Assembly: GCA_012837765.1 (NCBI GenBank)
Contig: DUQO01000069.1
Coordinates: forward strand, 1 to 38,309
Direction: 5' to 3'
Source: Mollicutes bacterium
Lineage (GTDB): Bacteria; Bacillota_I; Bacilli_A; RF39; UBA660
Length of the DNA: 38,309 bases
Shown here: positions 27,872 to 36,793 of the stretch, in pieces
How the letters are laid out: the number at the start of each line of letters is the position of its first letter
Numbering within the stretch: the first letter of the stretch is position 1
Translations under genes and position numbers: made by a program
The notes under the pieces: model-generated
The model's input: only the letters and a program-made list of their open reading frames with translations
The model's database searches: none
Told to the model about the DNA's origin: nothing

Positions 27872-28397
27872 ATATACAGAAGATTGGGTTCCTGTCAAAG
27901 CCATTTCCAACGGTATGATTATTTTGGAAAACAATTTAAAAGTAACAGGTGTAAAAATTATGCCTCGTAATATTTTTATATTAGATGTTGACTCTCAAAC
28001 AGCAATTATCAACAGTCTGAAAAACTTTTATAATAGCTTAGATTATGAATTTTGGATTATTGTTGCGGACAGGCCTGTCGATATAACATTATATTTATCA
28101 CAACTTCAAGTTTTATATAATGATGTTACTAATAATCAAATTAGAAAATTAATAATGCAAGATGTTGATAAAGCCAATGAATTTGCTAATAACAATATTG
28201 TAGATACTGAATATTATTTATTATTCAAGGAAAAAGATCCGGAAATTATAAGTAAGAGAATTAGAGGTCTAATCAATAATTTGGCAGCATGTGGCCTTAA
28301 TGCAGCTCAAACAAGCAATGATGATTTAAGAGTAGTATTGGATAGCTTTTTAAATGCCGGTACTACTACTGATTTTGGGACGGTGATGCCAATATGA
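27846..28397 (+). CDS. VirB4 N-terminal-domain protein (split)
   Basis: WVPVKAISNGMIILENNLKVTGVKIMPRNIF..YNSLDYEFWIIVADRPVDITLYL; lacks Walker A; ATGA overlap with ATPase ORF. Confidence 0.75.
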   Translation: MKNSKARSKYTEDWVPVKAISNGMIILENNLKVTGVKIMPRNIFILDVDSQTAIINSLKNFYNSLDYEFWIIVADRPVDITLYLSQLQVLYNDVTNNQIRKLIMQDVDKANEFANNNIVDTEYYLLFKEKDPEIISKRIRGLINNLAACGLNAAQTSNDDLRVVLDSFLNAGTTTDFGTVMPI

Positions 28398-30181
28398 ATT
28401 TAAAATCACAATTAGCTCCAAAAGGCTTAAGTTTTAATTCTAGTGACTTTGTTATAAGTGACAAGTATGCAACAATTTTGACAGTTGTTTCTTATCCCAA
28501 AATGATTGGTATCGGATATTTATCATCTTTAACTACAATGCCAGGTATAAAAGTTGTTATTAAACATATACCTGTTGATTTTGGTATGTTATCAAAAATG
28601 ATAAATCGTCAAATAGCTGATTTAAGAGCTCGATATCAAGAAGAGCGTGACAAAACAAGTCAAGAACGAATTAGACAAGATATCGATTCGCTTGAGTATT
28701 TTGTCAGCATGTTAGCTAGTAGTCAAGCGCGTATTTTTGATTTTCAATTGCACGTTATGATTACTGCTAATTCAAAAGAAGAATTAGAACAAAAGAAAGT
28801 AAATGTAAGAAATTATATGACTGCTATGGAATTAAAAGCTATACCGTTGCGTTTTGAACAAGAGAAGGTTTTAAAATCAATAATTCCAATCTTTCCAAAA
28901 CAAGATATTGAAGAACGTATAGGAACACCTATTCCGTCTGTTACAGTAGCAGCAATGTATCCTTTTATCTTTGATAGTATAAAAGATCCAGGACTATCTA
29001 CGTTACTTGGTGTTGATTTTTCTGGTGGTGTTATATTATTTAATCAATTCTTATATCAAATTAAAAAAGAAAATAATAGAAATAATGCCAACTTAATTAT
29101 ATTAGGCACTTCTGGTTCTGGTAAGTCTACGACAGCTAAACTGATGATTAGATCACATATTAGGAATCAGTACAAAGTTGTAGCTATTGACCCAGAAGGC
29201 GAATTAGAGGAAATGGCAGAACTATACAATGGAAACTTTATCGATCTTGGTAAAGGTGGAGATTTTGGTATGATCAATCCACTTGAAATTGTTTTAGATG
29301 CCGATGAAGAAGAAATTGCTCAAGGTCTTGGCTATACTGTATTAACTAAAACACTTCAATTCTTAAAAGCATTTATGAAATATTATGATCCAAGTATTGA
29401 AGAAGATGTTTTAACTTTATTTAGTGAAGTTACACAAGATACATATAAAAGATTTGGGATAGATTTTAATTCAGATTTTTCTAAATTCAAATCAACTGAC
29501 TTTCCAACCTTTTCTGATGTTTACACAACTATCCAAGGTCGTATGTCACAATATATGGAGAAAACACATGAAAGCGACATAATGGAGAGACTAGAACTTA
29601 AAATAAGGCCGCTAACAAAGGAATTAAAATACTATTTTGATGGTCATACAACCATTAAAGATACCGATAACAACATTATAGTATTTAATATTAAAGAAAT
29701 AATGAATGCTGATACCAATATACGTAACGCATTATTCTTTAACATCTTAAAATATGCTTGGGGGTTGTGCCTTGATAAAAGTGTAAATACTATTTTATCA
29801 GTAGATGAAGCACACGTTTTATTAAGTGGTAATAATACATTAGGTGCTGAATTCTTAGCGCAAGTTCAACGAAGAGCAAGAAAGTATAATACAGGAACAA
29901 TAATTATTACACAGCAACCAAGTGATTTTATTGATTCAAGTGTTATAACACAAGGTAAGGCAATATTTGATAATGCATCATATTACATAGTTATGGGATT
30001 AAAAAAACAAGCTGTGGAAGACCTATCTAATTTAATTGATTTAAATGATAACGAAAAAGAAAGTATTAAACGTTATGGACAAGGTGAAGCTTTATTTGTA
30101 TGTGGTAACAGACGTATGCGTATAAATGTTGTGGTTACAGAAGCTGAATTAGAATCATTTGGTAGCGGTGGAGGATATTAA
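28394..30181 (+). CDS. VirB4/TraC-like ATPase
   Basis: NANLIILGTSGSGKSTTAKLMIRSHI, VVAIDPEGELEEMA, ILSVDEAHVLL, GTIIITQQPSDF. Confidence 0.92.
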   Translation: MNLKSQLAPKGLSFNSSDFVISDKYATILTVVSYPKMIGIGYLSSLTTMPGIKVVIKHIPVDFGMLSKMINRQIADLRARYQEERDKTSQERIRQDIDSLEYFVSMLASSQARIFDFQLHVMITANSKEELEQKKVNVRNYMTAMELKAIPLRFEQEKVLKSIIPIFPKQDIEERIGTPIPSVTVAAMYPFIFDSIKDPGLSTLLGVDFSGGVILFNQFLYQIKKENNRNNANLIILGTSGSGKSTTAKLMIRSHIRNQYKVVAIDPEGELEEMAELYNGNFIDLGKGGDFGMINPLEIVLDADEEEIAQGLGYTVLTKTLQFLKAFMKYYDPSIEEDVLTLFSEVTQDTYKRFGIDFNSDFSKFKSTDFPTFSDVYTTIQGRMSQYMEKTHESDIMERLELKIRPLTKELKYYFDGHTTIKDTDNNIIVFNIKEIMNADTNIRNALFFNILKYAWGLCLDKSVNTILSVDEAHVLLSGNNTLGAEFLAQVQRRARKYNTGTIIITQQPSDFIDSSVITQGKAIFDNASYYIVMGLKKQAVEDLSNLIDLNDNEKESIKRYGQGEALFVCGNRRMRINVVVTEAELESFGSGGGY

Positions 30182-30207
30182 CAAAAACATTATACTTATG
30201 TTTATAT

Positions 30208-30260
30208 AGCAACCTTTTCTATTTGAATGAATTATGAAATAAGGAGGTTGCTAAGTTTTT
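30208..30260 (+). terminator. Hairpin/possible attenuator between VirB4 and cell-wall hydrolase genes
   Basis: AGCAACC(30208-30214)...GGTTGCT(30246-30252) then AAGTTTTT. Confidence 0.5.
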
Positions 30261-30293
30261 ATAAATATAATTATTAGGAGTGAATTGATAATT

Positions 30294-32246
30294 ATGGACA
30301 AGAAAATAAGTGTTGCTATGAATTTAATAAAGCAACAAGGAAAGAAAAAAATTATCATGAGAATCCTTCCTATTATTGCACCTTATTTGTTAGGAATTTT
30401 AGGAGGTTTGTTCGTTGTTTTAATGCTAGCAGCTCCTATTATGAATGCTGTAGAAGCAATTACTGAATTTGGGGATAAAGTTTCTGTCTTTTTTGAAAAA
30501 ACAGCTAATTGGTTATCTTTCAGAGGTTTTAGAGAAATAACCCTAACTGTCATAGAGCAAAAGGAAGAAGAAATTGCTGATGAACTTAAAAAATATTATG
30601 ATGAATATTATAGTCATGGTGTTAAATTAGATGCACCTTTAATAGCAGCTTCTATATATTATCCAATGTATAATGTGTATGATGAAGAAACAATAGAAAA
30701 TTTTAATCGTTTTGATTCTGGTTCAGAAAATAATGATGCAGATGATGAATATAAAGAACAATATGATTATCTAAAAAAGGTGAAAAAGGATATAGAAGAA
30801 TTAGCAAGGAATAGCATTTCTGAATCTTCATCTGAATATGAATGTGTATCGACTACAATTTTAGATGCTGAAGGAAATGATGTAACTATATATGTGACAG
30901 GAAACCTAATTGAAACTAAAGGACCAGAGGAATTTAAAGGTAAATTCAAGAGTAATGGTACTTGTGATAAGGGCGTAAAGAGTATAAAAATCTATACATA
31001 TCAAAATGATATTGAAAGATTTGATAATTACTTAAAGGATCATTATGTAGAAGACAATGGTTTTTATAATATACCGAAGAATTTAACTGGAACTGAACTT
31101 GAAGATTGGAAACAACAAACAGTATATCAAGTTCACGATTTAGCAAAAATATATTACGATATTCTTGAAAATGAAATTATTTATGTTAGCAGTTTTTCAA
31201 ATTTATGTCCAACAGGAGTCGTTGTGACTGGTAGTGATGCAGGAGTTTATAATCTTGAAGATTATATTGCTGGCGTTGTTCAGCACGAAAATGTTTTTCA
31301 AGATCCTAAGGACCCTAACAATATAGAAGCAATGAAAGCACAAGCTATAGCAGCAAGAACATATCTTCTTAAATACACTGATAATTGTAAAAAAAGTATT
31401 GTAAATAGTACAGCAGCACAAACTTTTTCTAAAAACCCTAGTGATAAGGCAAGAAGAGCTGCAGAAGAAACAGCAGGTATGGTACTTACATATAATGGTG
31501 AAATATTTTTGAGTGAATATGATTCGTTTGATTGTTCAAACCTTTGTATTGGTGGCCTTGATTGTACTTGTGAATATTACAAACTACCATTTATAACAGC
31601 TTCTGGTAAAGTAACGGGAGACAAAACAAGGGCTGTAAACAAACATGTCATATCAGTACCTTCAGACTTCATTACTAATAACATCGGTGGTCATGGACGT
31701 GGAATGAGTCAGTGGGGAGCTCGTTATATGCAAACTCAAGGCAAAACATATGAAGAAATACTGAAATATTTCTACGCAGATAATGTTCAAATCACTACTG
31801 CTACTGGTGGTGAGAATGGTCGCGATGGAGCAGTTGTAGTTGAAAATGGAGTTTTTTATCTTCCAGCTGGATCCACCTCAGGTCTAGAAGGTTCTAAAGG
31901 CAGTGGGCCAAATGGTTTCAATATATTTTTTTGGAATCGTTTAGAAACTTTCTTTAATGTAGCTGCGAGTGTTGGTCATACAATTGACTATACTGATGCA
32001 TGGCGTTCTTATAGTTCTCAAGAACGATGTAAAATAGAAAAGCCAGATCTTTGTGCAACACCAGGTAAATCTGTGCATGGCTGGGGAGTAGCAGCTGATT
32101 TAAATTATCATGGTAGCAGAGCAGCTCAAGATTGGGCTCATGCTAATGCAGAAAAATTCGGATTAAAATTCACAGTTTGTGCTAGTTACCCAAATCAATG
32201 TAAGGAACCATGGCATATTGAACCAATCAATATCGCTTATAGATAA
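30294..32246 (+). CDS. Membrane-anchored SpoIID-like + VanY/M15 peptidase cell-wall hydrolase
   Basis: N-terminal TM; SpoIID features YIAGVVQHENVF..AMKAQAIAARTYLLKY..GHGRGMSQWGARYM; M15 features DAWRSYSSQERC..GKSVHGWGVAADLNYHG..EPWHIEP. Confidence 0.88.
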   Translation: MDKKISVAMNLIKQQGKKKIIMRILPIIAPYLLGILGGLFVVLMLAAPIMNAVEAITEFGDKVSVFFEKTANWLSFRGFREITLTVIEQKEEEIADELKKYYDEYYSHGVKLDAPLIAASIYYPMYNVYDEETIENFNRFDSGSENNDADDEYKEQYDYLKKVKKDIEELARNSISESSSEYECVSTTILDAEGNDVTIYVTGNLIETKGPEEFKGKFKSNGTCDKGVKSIKIYTYQNDIERFDNYLKDHYVEDNGFYNIPKNLTGTELEDWKQQTVYQVHDLAKIYYDILENEIIYVSSFSNLCPTGVVVTGSDAGVYNLEDYIAGVVQHENVFQDPKDPNNIEAMKAQAIAARTYLLKYTDNCKKSIVNSTAAQTFSKNPSDKARRAAEETAGMVLTYNGEIFLSEYDSFDCSNLCIGGLDCTCEYYKLPFITASGKVTGDKTRAVNKHVISVPSDFITNNIGGHGRGMSQWGARYMQTQGKTYEEILKYFYADNVQITTATGGENGRDGAVVVENGVFYLPAGSTSGLEGSKGSGPNGFNIFFWNRLETFFNVAASVGHTIDYTDAWRSYSSQERCKIEKPDLCATPGKSVHGWGVAADLNYHGSRAAQDWAHANAEKFGLKFTVCASYPNQCKEPWHIEPINIAYR

Positions 32247-32263
32247 TGCTTAGGGGTGATAAT

Positions 32264-32944
32264 GTGAAAAAATTAAAATATGTATTATTATGTATGTTTT
32301 TATTATTACTAACAGGTTGTAGTGGCGTTTATAATATTGAAATATATAATAATCGTTACAAAGAAGATATCACCATTGTAGAAGAAAATAGTAAAAATTG
32401 GTATGACACAAATGAAAATGGCGTTACCTTTAAGCAATTATTAGACGAAGAATATGAAAGAGATAACCATTATTATAAAAAAAAGTTAATATCTGATTTT
32501 GATAAAATGGGGTTGAATTACAAAAGTGATTTTGATTTTGAAAGTTACTCAAGTTTAGGAATTGTATATCGTTGTTATCAACATTTTAGAGTCTTACAAG
32601 AAGAAAATGTAATTACTATCATTACAAGCGATAGAAACAAATGTTATGATTATTATAAGTGGCTTGATGATATTACAATTAATGTTAAAACCAACCATAA
32701 AGTATTAGATCATAATGCAGATGAAACTGACAAAAATACATATACGTGGTATTTAAATAGAAACAATGCATTAGAAAAATCAATAGTTATTCAATTATCA
32801 AGTAATGAATTTGTCTTTAATTATGAAAACGAAGAAATAAAAAAATATGGTATATATATTGGCATAATAGCAATTATAGGTATAATAATACTAGGAATTG
32901 GAATATTTTTGAAACTACGAAATAAAAAGGTTAACAAAATATAA
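32264..32944 (+). CDS. Lipoprotein with C-terminal TM
   Basis: GTG start after SD ggggtgat; lipobox LLLLTGCS; C-terminal TM IYIGIIAIIGIIILGIGIFLKLRNKK. Confidence 0.75.
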   Translation: MKKLKYVLLCMFLLLLTGCSGVYNIEIYNNRYKEDITIVEENSKNWYDTNENGVTFKQLLDEEYERDNHYYKKKLISDFDKMGLNYKSDFDFESYSSLGIVYRCYQHFRVLQEENVITIITSDRNKCYDYYKWLDDITINVKTNHKVLDHNADETDKNTYTWYLNRNNALEKSIVIQLSSNEFVFNYENEEIKKYGIYIGIIAIIGIIILGIGIFLKLRNKKVNKI

Positions 32945-33015
32945 TTAAAGATATGATATAATAGAAGCATTAAATTATATTTTTAATAATTAAAATAGGT
33001 TGTTAGAGGTGAACT

Positions 33016-35268
33016 ATGAAATTTAAATTTAGAGCAGAACGAAAAAATTTAATATATTTTGGTATTTTCGCTGTTTTTCTTCTTTATGTTGTTGCTATTG
33101 GAAGTTTAAACATTTATTCACTTGTTCAAACAAGTGAATTATATGGTTTTAATCCAATCAAAGCTTTTACGCCTGAATTCATAGGATCAACCCTTACTTT
33201 TTATCTAATAGCTCTAGTTGGTATTATTACTTCAGCAAGCGGTCATTTTTGGGAAAAGGAAAAGGGTTTTGGTTTTAAAACAGGAAAACCTGAAAAAGGT
33301 GATTATTCTAGATGGGCAAAAGATGAAGAAGTACAAAAGAAGCTGAAGGAAGTAAATGTGGCTTTACCAACTATTCCATATGCAGGTATTCCAATACTTG
33401 TAAAGAAAAAAAGAGTATGGGTAGATGATAGTGAAGCACATACATTAATAATGGGATCAACTGGTAGTGGTAAAACTACTAGATTAATTAATCCCTTAAT
33501 AAAAATTCTTGCTAAAAAAGGCGAGTCAATGATTTTGACTGACCCAAAAGGGGAATTATACGATGAAAACGTTGAGATGTTAAAGTCAAAAGGATATAAC
33601 ATTGTATTGTTAAACCTTCGTAATCCTGAAAAAGGGAATGCGTGGAATCCTCTTACTTTACCATATCAATTATATAAAGAAGGATCAGATAAAGCTAATG
33701 AATTGTTAGCGGATTTGGCACGAAACTTACTTCATGACGAAAAAACAGATGACCCTTTCTGGCAAAATTCATCAGCAGACTATTTCACAGCTTTAGCTTT
33801 AGGATTGTTTGAAGATGCTAATGAAGATGAAATAAATTTAAACTCAATAAGTTATATGAGTGCTATAGGAGAAGAAAAGTATGGTGGAAATACATATGCA
33901 AAAGAATATTTTTCTGGAAAAGATCCATCTAAACCAACATATATAAATGCTTCTGGTACAATCAATGCACCACAAGATACAAAGAATAGTATTTTATCTG
34001 TTTTCAGACAAAAAATAAAAATCTTTGCTACAACCGAACACCTATCTGAAATGCTTGCTTATAGTGATTTTGATATGAAAGATATCGGACGTAAAAAAAC
34101 GGCAGTTTTTATAATTATTCAAGACGAAAAGAAAACATATCACGCTCTAGCTACTATTTTCATAAAGCAATGTTATGAAACATTGATTGATGTTGCTCAA
34201 GAAAATGGCGGGAAATTACCAACAAGAACCAACTTTATTCTTGATGAGTTTGCAAACATGCCACCATTAAAAGATGTAACGACTATGATTACGGCAGCAA
34301 GAAGCCGCCAAATAAGATTTAATTTAGTTATTCAAAACTTTGCTCAATTAAATCAAGTATATGGTGCAGATGATGCTGAAACAATAAAAGGAAACTGTGC
34401 AAACTTGGTGTACTTGATGAGTAAAGAGCTTAAAGCGCTAGAAGAAATTAGTAAACTTTGTGGTGAAAAGAAAGTTAAAGGTAAAGGAGATAAAGAAGCA
34501 GATAAAGAGAAACCTCTAATTTCTATTGGTGAACTTCAGAGATTAAAAATGGGAGACTGTATTATAATTAAGGATAGATCATATCCGTTGAAGACAAAAT
34601 TACCTGGAATGTGGGAGTATGAATTTAATGAACCTAAGGCAACTCAAGCAAATTACCCGGTTCGTCAAAAAAGAGAAATAAAATTATTTGATATAAAGGA
34701 ATTTGTTAAAAAACAAAGAATGAATGCATATCCAAATGGTAACAATTTTGGTCCAGGCATGTTTGACACCCGTTTTGGTGGAAACACACCTTTTGATTTT
34801 TTACCACCAAGTGCAAGACCGGCTACTCCTAATATAAGACCAAACGAAGTAGCAACTCCAGGGTTTAATCCTAACTTATTTGATTCATCTAGCGGTAATG
34901 AAATGTTTGATGTTGATGAATTGATAAAGAAGATAGATGCTAAAATAGCTGAATTAGAAGCTGAGGAAAAAAGAGAAAAACAACAACAACAAGATCAGCA
35001 ACAGGTTGAATCTAATGTAGAAGTTAAGGTAGAGGAAAACAAACCAAATAAACCAGAACCTGTTCAATTCCAAGAAATAGTAAGACCGATAGAAGATGTT
35101 GTTTTAAATGACCAAAGTGATTTAGAAACGACACAAACAGAAGAAGATCGATCTCAAAGTGTAATAAGAATAAATCCGGACATTGATAAAATACTTAATT
35201 CTTATGAAGATATTGAAAACACAGATGATCAATTTTTCGATGACTTCTTTGACGATGATTACGAATAG
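33016..35268 (+). CDS. VirD4/TraG-type coupling protein
   Basis: Two N-terminal TMs, LIMGSTGSGKTTRLINPLI, LTDPKGELYDENVEMLKSKGYNI, NFILDEFANMPPLKDVTTMITAARSRQIRFNLVIQNFAQL. Confidence 0.95.
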   Translation: MKFKFRAERKNLIYFGIFAVFLLYVVAIGSLNIYSLVQTSELYGFNPIKAFTPEFIGSTLTFYLIALVGIITSASGHFWEKEKGFGFKTGKPEKGDYSRWAKDEEVQKKLKEVNVALPTIPYAGIPILVKKKRVWVDDSEAHTLIMGSTGSGKTTRLINPLIKILAKKGESMILTDPKGELYDENVEMLKSKGYNIVLLNLRNPEKGNAWNPLTLPYQLYKEGSDKANELLADLARNLLHDEKTDDPFWQNSSADYFTALALGLFEDANEDEINLNSISYMSAIGEEKYGGNTYAKEYFSGKDPSKPTYINASGTINAPQDTKNSILSVFRQKIKIFATTEHLSEMLAYSDFDMKDIGRKKTAVFIIIQDEKKTYHALATIFIKQCYETLIDVAQENGGKLPTRTNFILDEFANMPPLKDVTTMITAARSRQIRFNLVIQNFAQLNQVYGADDAETIKGNCANLVYLMSKELKALEEISKLCGEKKVKGKGDKEADKEKPLISIGELQRLKMGDCIIIKDRSYPLKTKLPGMWEYEFNEPKATQANYPVRQKREIKLFDIKEFVKKQRMNAYPNGNNFGPGMFDTRFGGNTPFDFLPPSARPATPNIRPNEVATPGFNPNLFDSSSGNEMFDVDELIKKIDAKIAELEAEEKREKQQQQDQQQVESNVEVKVEENKPNKPEPVQFQEIVRPIEDVVLNDQSDLETTQTEEDRSQSVIRINPDIDKILNSYEDIENTDDQFFDDFFDDDYE

Positions 35269-35326
35269 GCATTTAAAGTACTCTCATTGAAATTGCTACA
35301 TATACTAATATAGTAGGTGATAAGTT

Positions 35327-35623
35327 ATGAAAATGGTTACAATTAATGAGTTGAAACAATTAAATAGACCAATTATTATTGATGTTAGAGAACCTGATGA
35401 ATATGAATTAGGAAAAATTCCAAATGCAATAAATATACCACTTGATGAAATGTTAGATAATCATGAAAAATATTTAAGCCAAGATAGAAAATATTATATA
35501 TATTGCGAAACAAGTCTTCGTAGTAGTAGGGCATGTGATTTTCTGTCTGATTTTGGATATGATGTATATTTGATTGATGGTGGTTTTAAGGCATGGGTAA
35601 AAGAAAACGGTCAAAAGCAGTAA
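35327..35623 (+). CDS. Rhodanese-like domain protein
   Basis: PIIIDVREPDEYELGKIPNAINIPLDE, YIYCETSLRSSRACDFL, GGFKAW. Confidence 0.92.
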   Translation: MKMVTINELKQLNRPIIIDVREPDEYELGKIPNAINIPLDEMLDNHEKYLSQDRKYYIYCETSLRSSRACDFLSDFGYDVYLIDGGFKAWVKENGQKQ

Positions 35624-35640
35624 TGCTTTTGACTGTTTAT
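35607..35640 (+). terminator. Intrinsic terminator after rhodanese
   Basis: GTCAAAAGCA-GTAA-TGCTTTTGAC then TGTTT. Confidence 0.65.
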
Positions 35641-35700
35641 AAACCTTTGTATTACTTGTTGCACATCAAATTAAAATTTGATATAATAATTTATGTCGAT

Positions 35701-35774
35701 GGGGCTATAGCCAAGTGGTAAGGCAAGGGACTGCAACTCCCTGAGCGCAGGTTCAAATCCTGTTGGCCCCTCCA
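35701..35774 (+). tRNA. tRNA-Cys (anticodon GCA)
   Basis: ggggcta/tggcccc acceptor, anticodon loop CTGCAAC, GTTCAAATC T-loop, CCA encoded. Confidence 0.97.
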
Positions 35775-35784
35775 AGTTAAAAAT

Positions 35785-35816
35785 AAAGAGAATTCAAATT
35801 GAAGAATTCTCTTTTA
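35785..35816 (+). terminator. Intrinsic terminator after tRNA-Cys
   Basis: AAAGAGAATTC-N8-GAATTCTCTTTT. Confidence 0.8.
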
Positions 35817-35855
35817 TAATACTCAAAAATAGAAATGGATAAAATTGTGCTACAA

Positions 35856-36086
35856 TTAATTGCAACGATGGGGATCAATGGTAAAACAAACCCTATTAAT
35901 AATAATTAGTACAATTGCATTTACAATAATTGCAATGGCAAGTCCAATGAAAAAACCTAAAATAATAGAAATAAGAACTGCTCCTATCAATAAACCAACA
36001 GTGAGTCCAACAATTGAACCTAAGAGAAGGAAACCGAGATAAAATAATAAAATAGGTAATATAAATCTACTTATACATTGAGTCAT
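35856..36086 (-). CDS. Small glycine-rich membrane protein
   Basis: Hydrophobic GSIVGLTVGLLIGAVLISIILGFFIGLAIAIIV; SD ggggtg located inside a hairpin arm. Confidence 0.65.
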   Translation of the reverse strand: MTQCISRFILPILLFYLGFLLLGSIVGLTVGLLIGAVLISIILGFFIGLAIAIIVNAIVLIIINRVCFTIDPHRCN

Positions 36087-36087
36087 A

Positions 36088-36129
36088 TAAGCACCCCCTT
36101 AATATAATATATTAAAGGAGGTGCTTATG
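36088..36129. repeat. Near-perfect inverted repeat overlapping the SD of the minus-strand gene
   Basis: TAAGCACCCCCTTAATAT ... ATATTAAAGGAGGTGCTTA. Confidence 0.85.
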
Positions 36130-36182
36130 AAGTAATTAAGATGTCTTTTAGCATTTAATTTAAGATGTTATTTTGAACAAAA

Positions 36183-36209
36183 TTAGCACTCGCACTTTAC
36201 AAGTGCTAA
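36183..36209 (+). promoter_or_regulatory. CIRCE element (HrcA operator)
   Basis: TTAGCACTC-N9-AAGTGCTAA, one mismatch to TTAGCACTC-N9-GAGTGCTAA; upstream of hsp20. Confidence 0.92.
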
Positions 36210-36245
36210 AAAATGTGATAATATTACATGTAGAGGAGGGATAAA

Positions 36246-36632
36246 ATGAATTTAATTCCAAGAATGTTTTATTTGGATGATTTTTTCGATGATTTCCTTA
36301 TCTCTGGTACTAATAATCTGAAATGTGACATCTATGAAAAGGACAAAAACTACTTTATAGAAGCCGATCTTCCAGGTTTTCCAAAAGAAGCTATTAAAGT
36401 GGAAACGGAAGATGGATATTTAACAATAAGCGCTTCTAAAGAAGAAAAGAAAGATGACGAAACTAGAAATTATATTCGTCATGAAAGAACTTCAAAATCA
36501 TATAAAAGAAAATTCTATTTGGGAAGCATAGATGAGGAAAGTATTAAGGCAGAATTTAAAGATGGCACACTCAAAATAATAGTACCAAAAAAAGAGGAAA
36601 TTTCAACTGCTAAAAATATTATGATAGAATAA
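36246..36632 (+). CDS. Hsp20 / alpha-crystallin small heat-shock protein
   Basis: DIYEKDKNYFIEADLPGFPKEAIKVETEDGYLTISASKEE..FYLGSIDEESIKAEFKDGTLKIIVPK. Confidence 0.95.
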   Translation: MNLIPRMFYLDDFFDDFLISGTNNLKCDIYEKDKNYFIEADLPGFPKEAIKVETEDGYLTISASKEEKKDDETRNYIRHERTSKSYKRKFYLGSIDEESIKAEFKDGTLKIIVPKKEEISTAKNIMIE

Positions 36633-36640
36633 TTGTATTA

Positions 36641-36671
36641 AACAGCTTGCTTTTTCAACAAGCTGTTTTTA
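36641..36671 (+). terminator. Intrinsic terminator after hsp20
   Basis: AACAGCTTG-N9-CAAGCTGTT then TTT. Confidence 0.75.
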
Positions 36672-36735
36672 ATAAAAAAATATAATATTGGTTTTTTTAT
36701 ATGATGAATTAAATGTTAGAAAAACAATAAAATTA

Positions 36736-36764
36736 TTGACAAAAAAGGACAAGCGTGATATTAT
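36736..36764 (+). promoter_or_regulatory. Consensus sigma-A promoter
   Basis: TTGACA-N17-TATTAT. Confidence 0.8.
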
Positions 36765-36793
36765 AGGCGCCATACATGAAAGGGGAGTTTGAA

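Noticed and set aside
14261-35268. Integrative conjugative element
   Set aside because: No relaxase, integrase/recombinase, replication protein or att repeats recognised in the window, and the nearest tRNA (35701) shows no flanking duplication that I could see.
35860-36042. 60-aa plus-strand ORF antisense to the small membrane protein gene
   Set aside because: No SD; the minus-strand frame has membrane-protein character and a proper SD.
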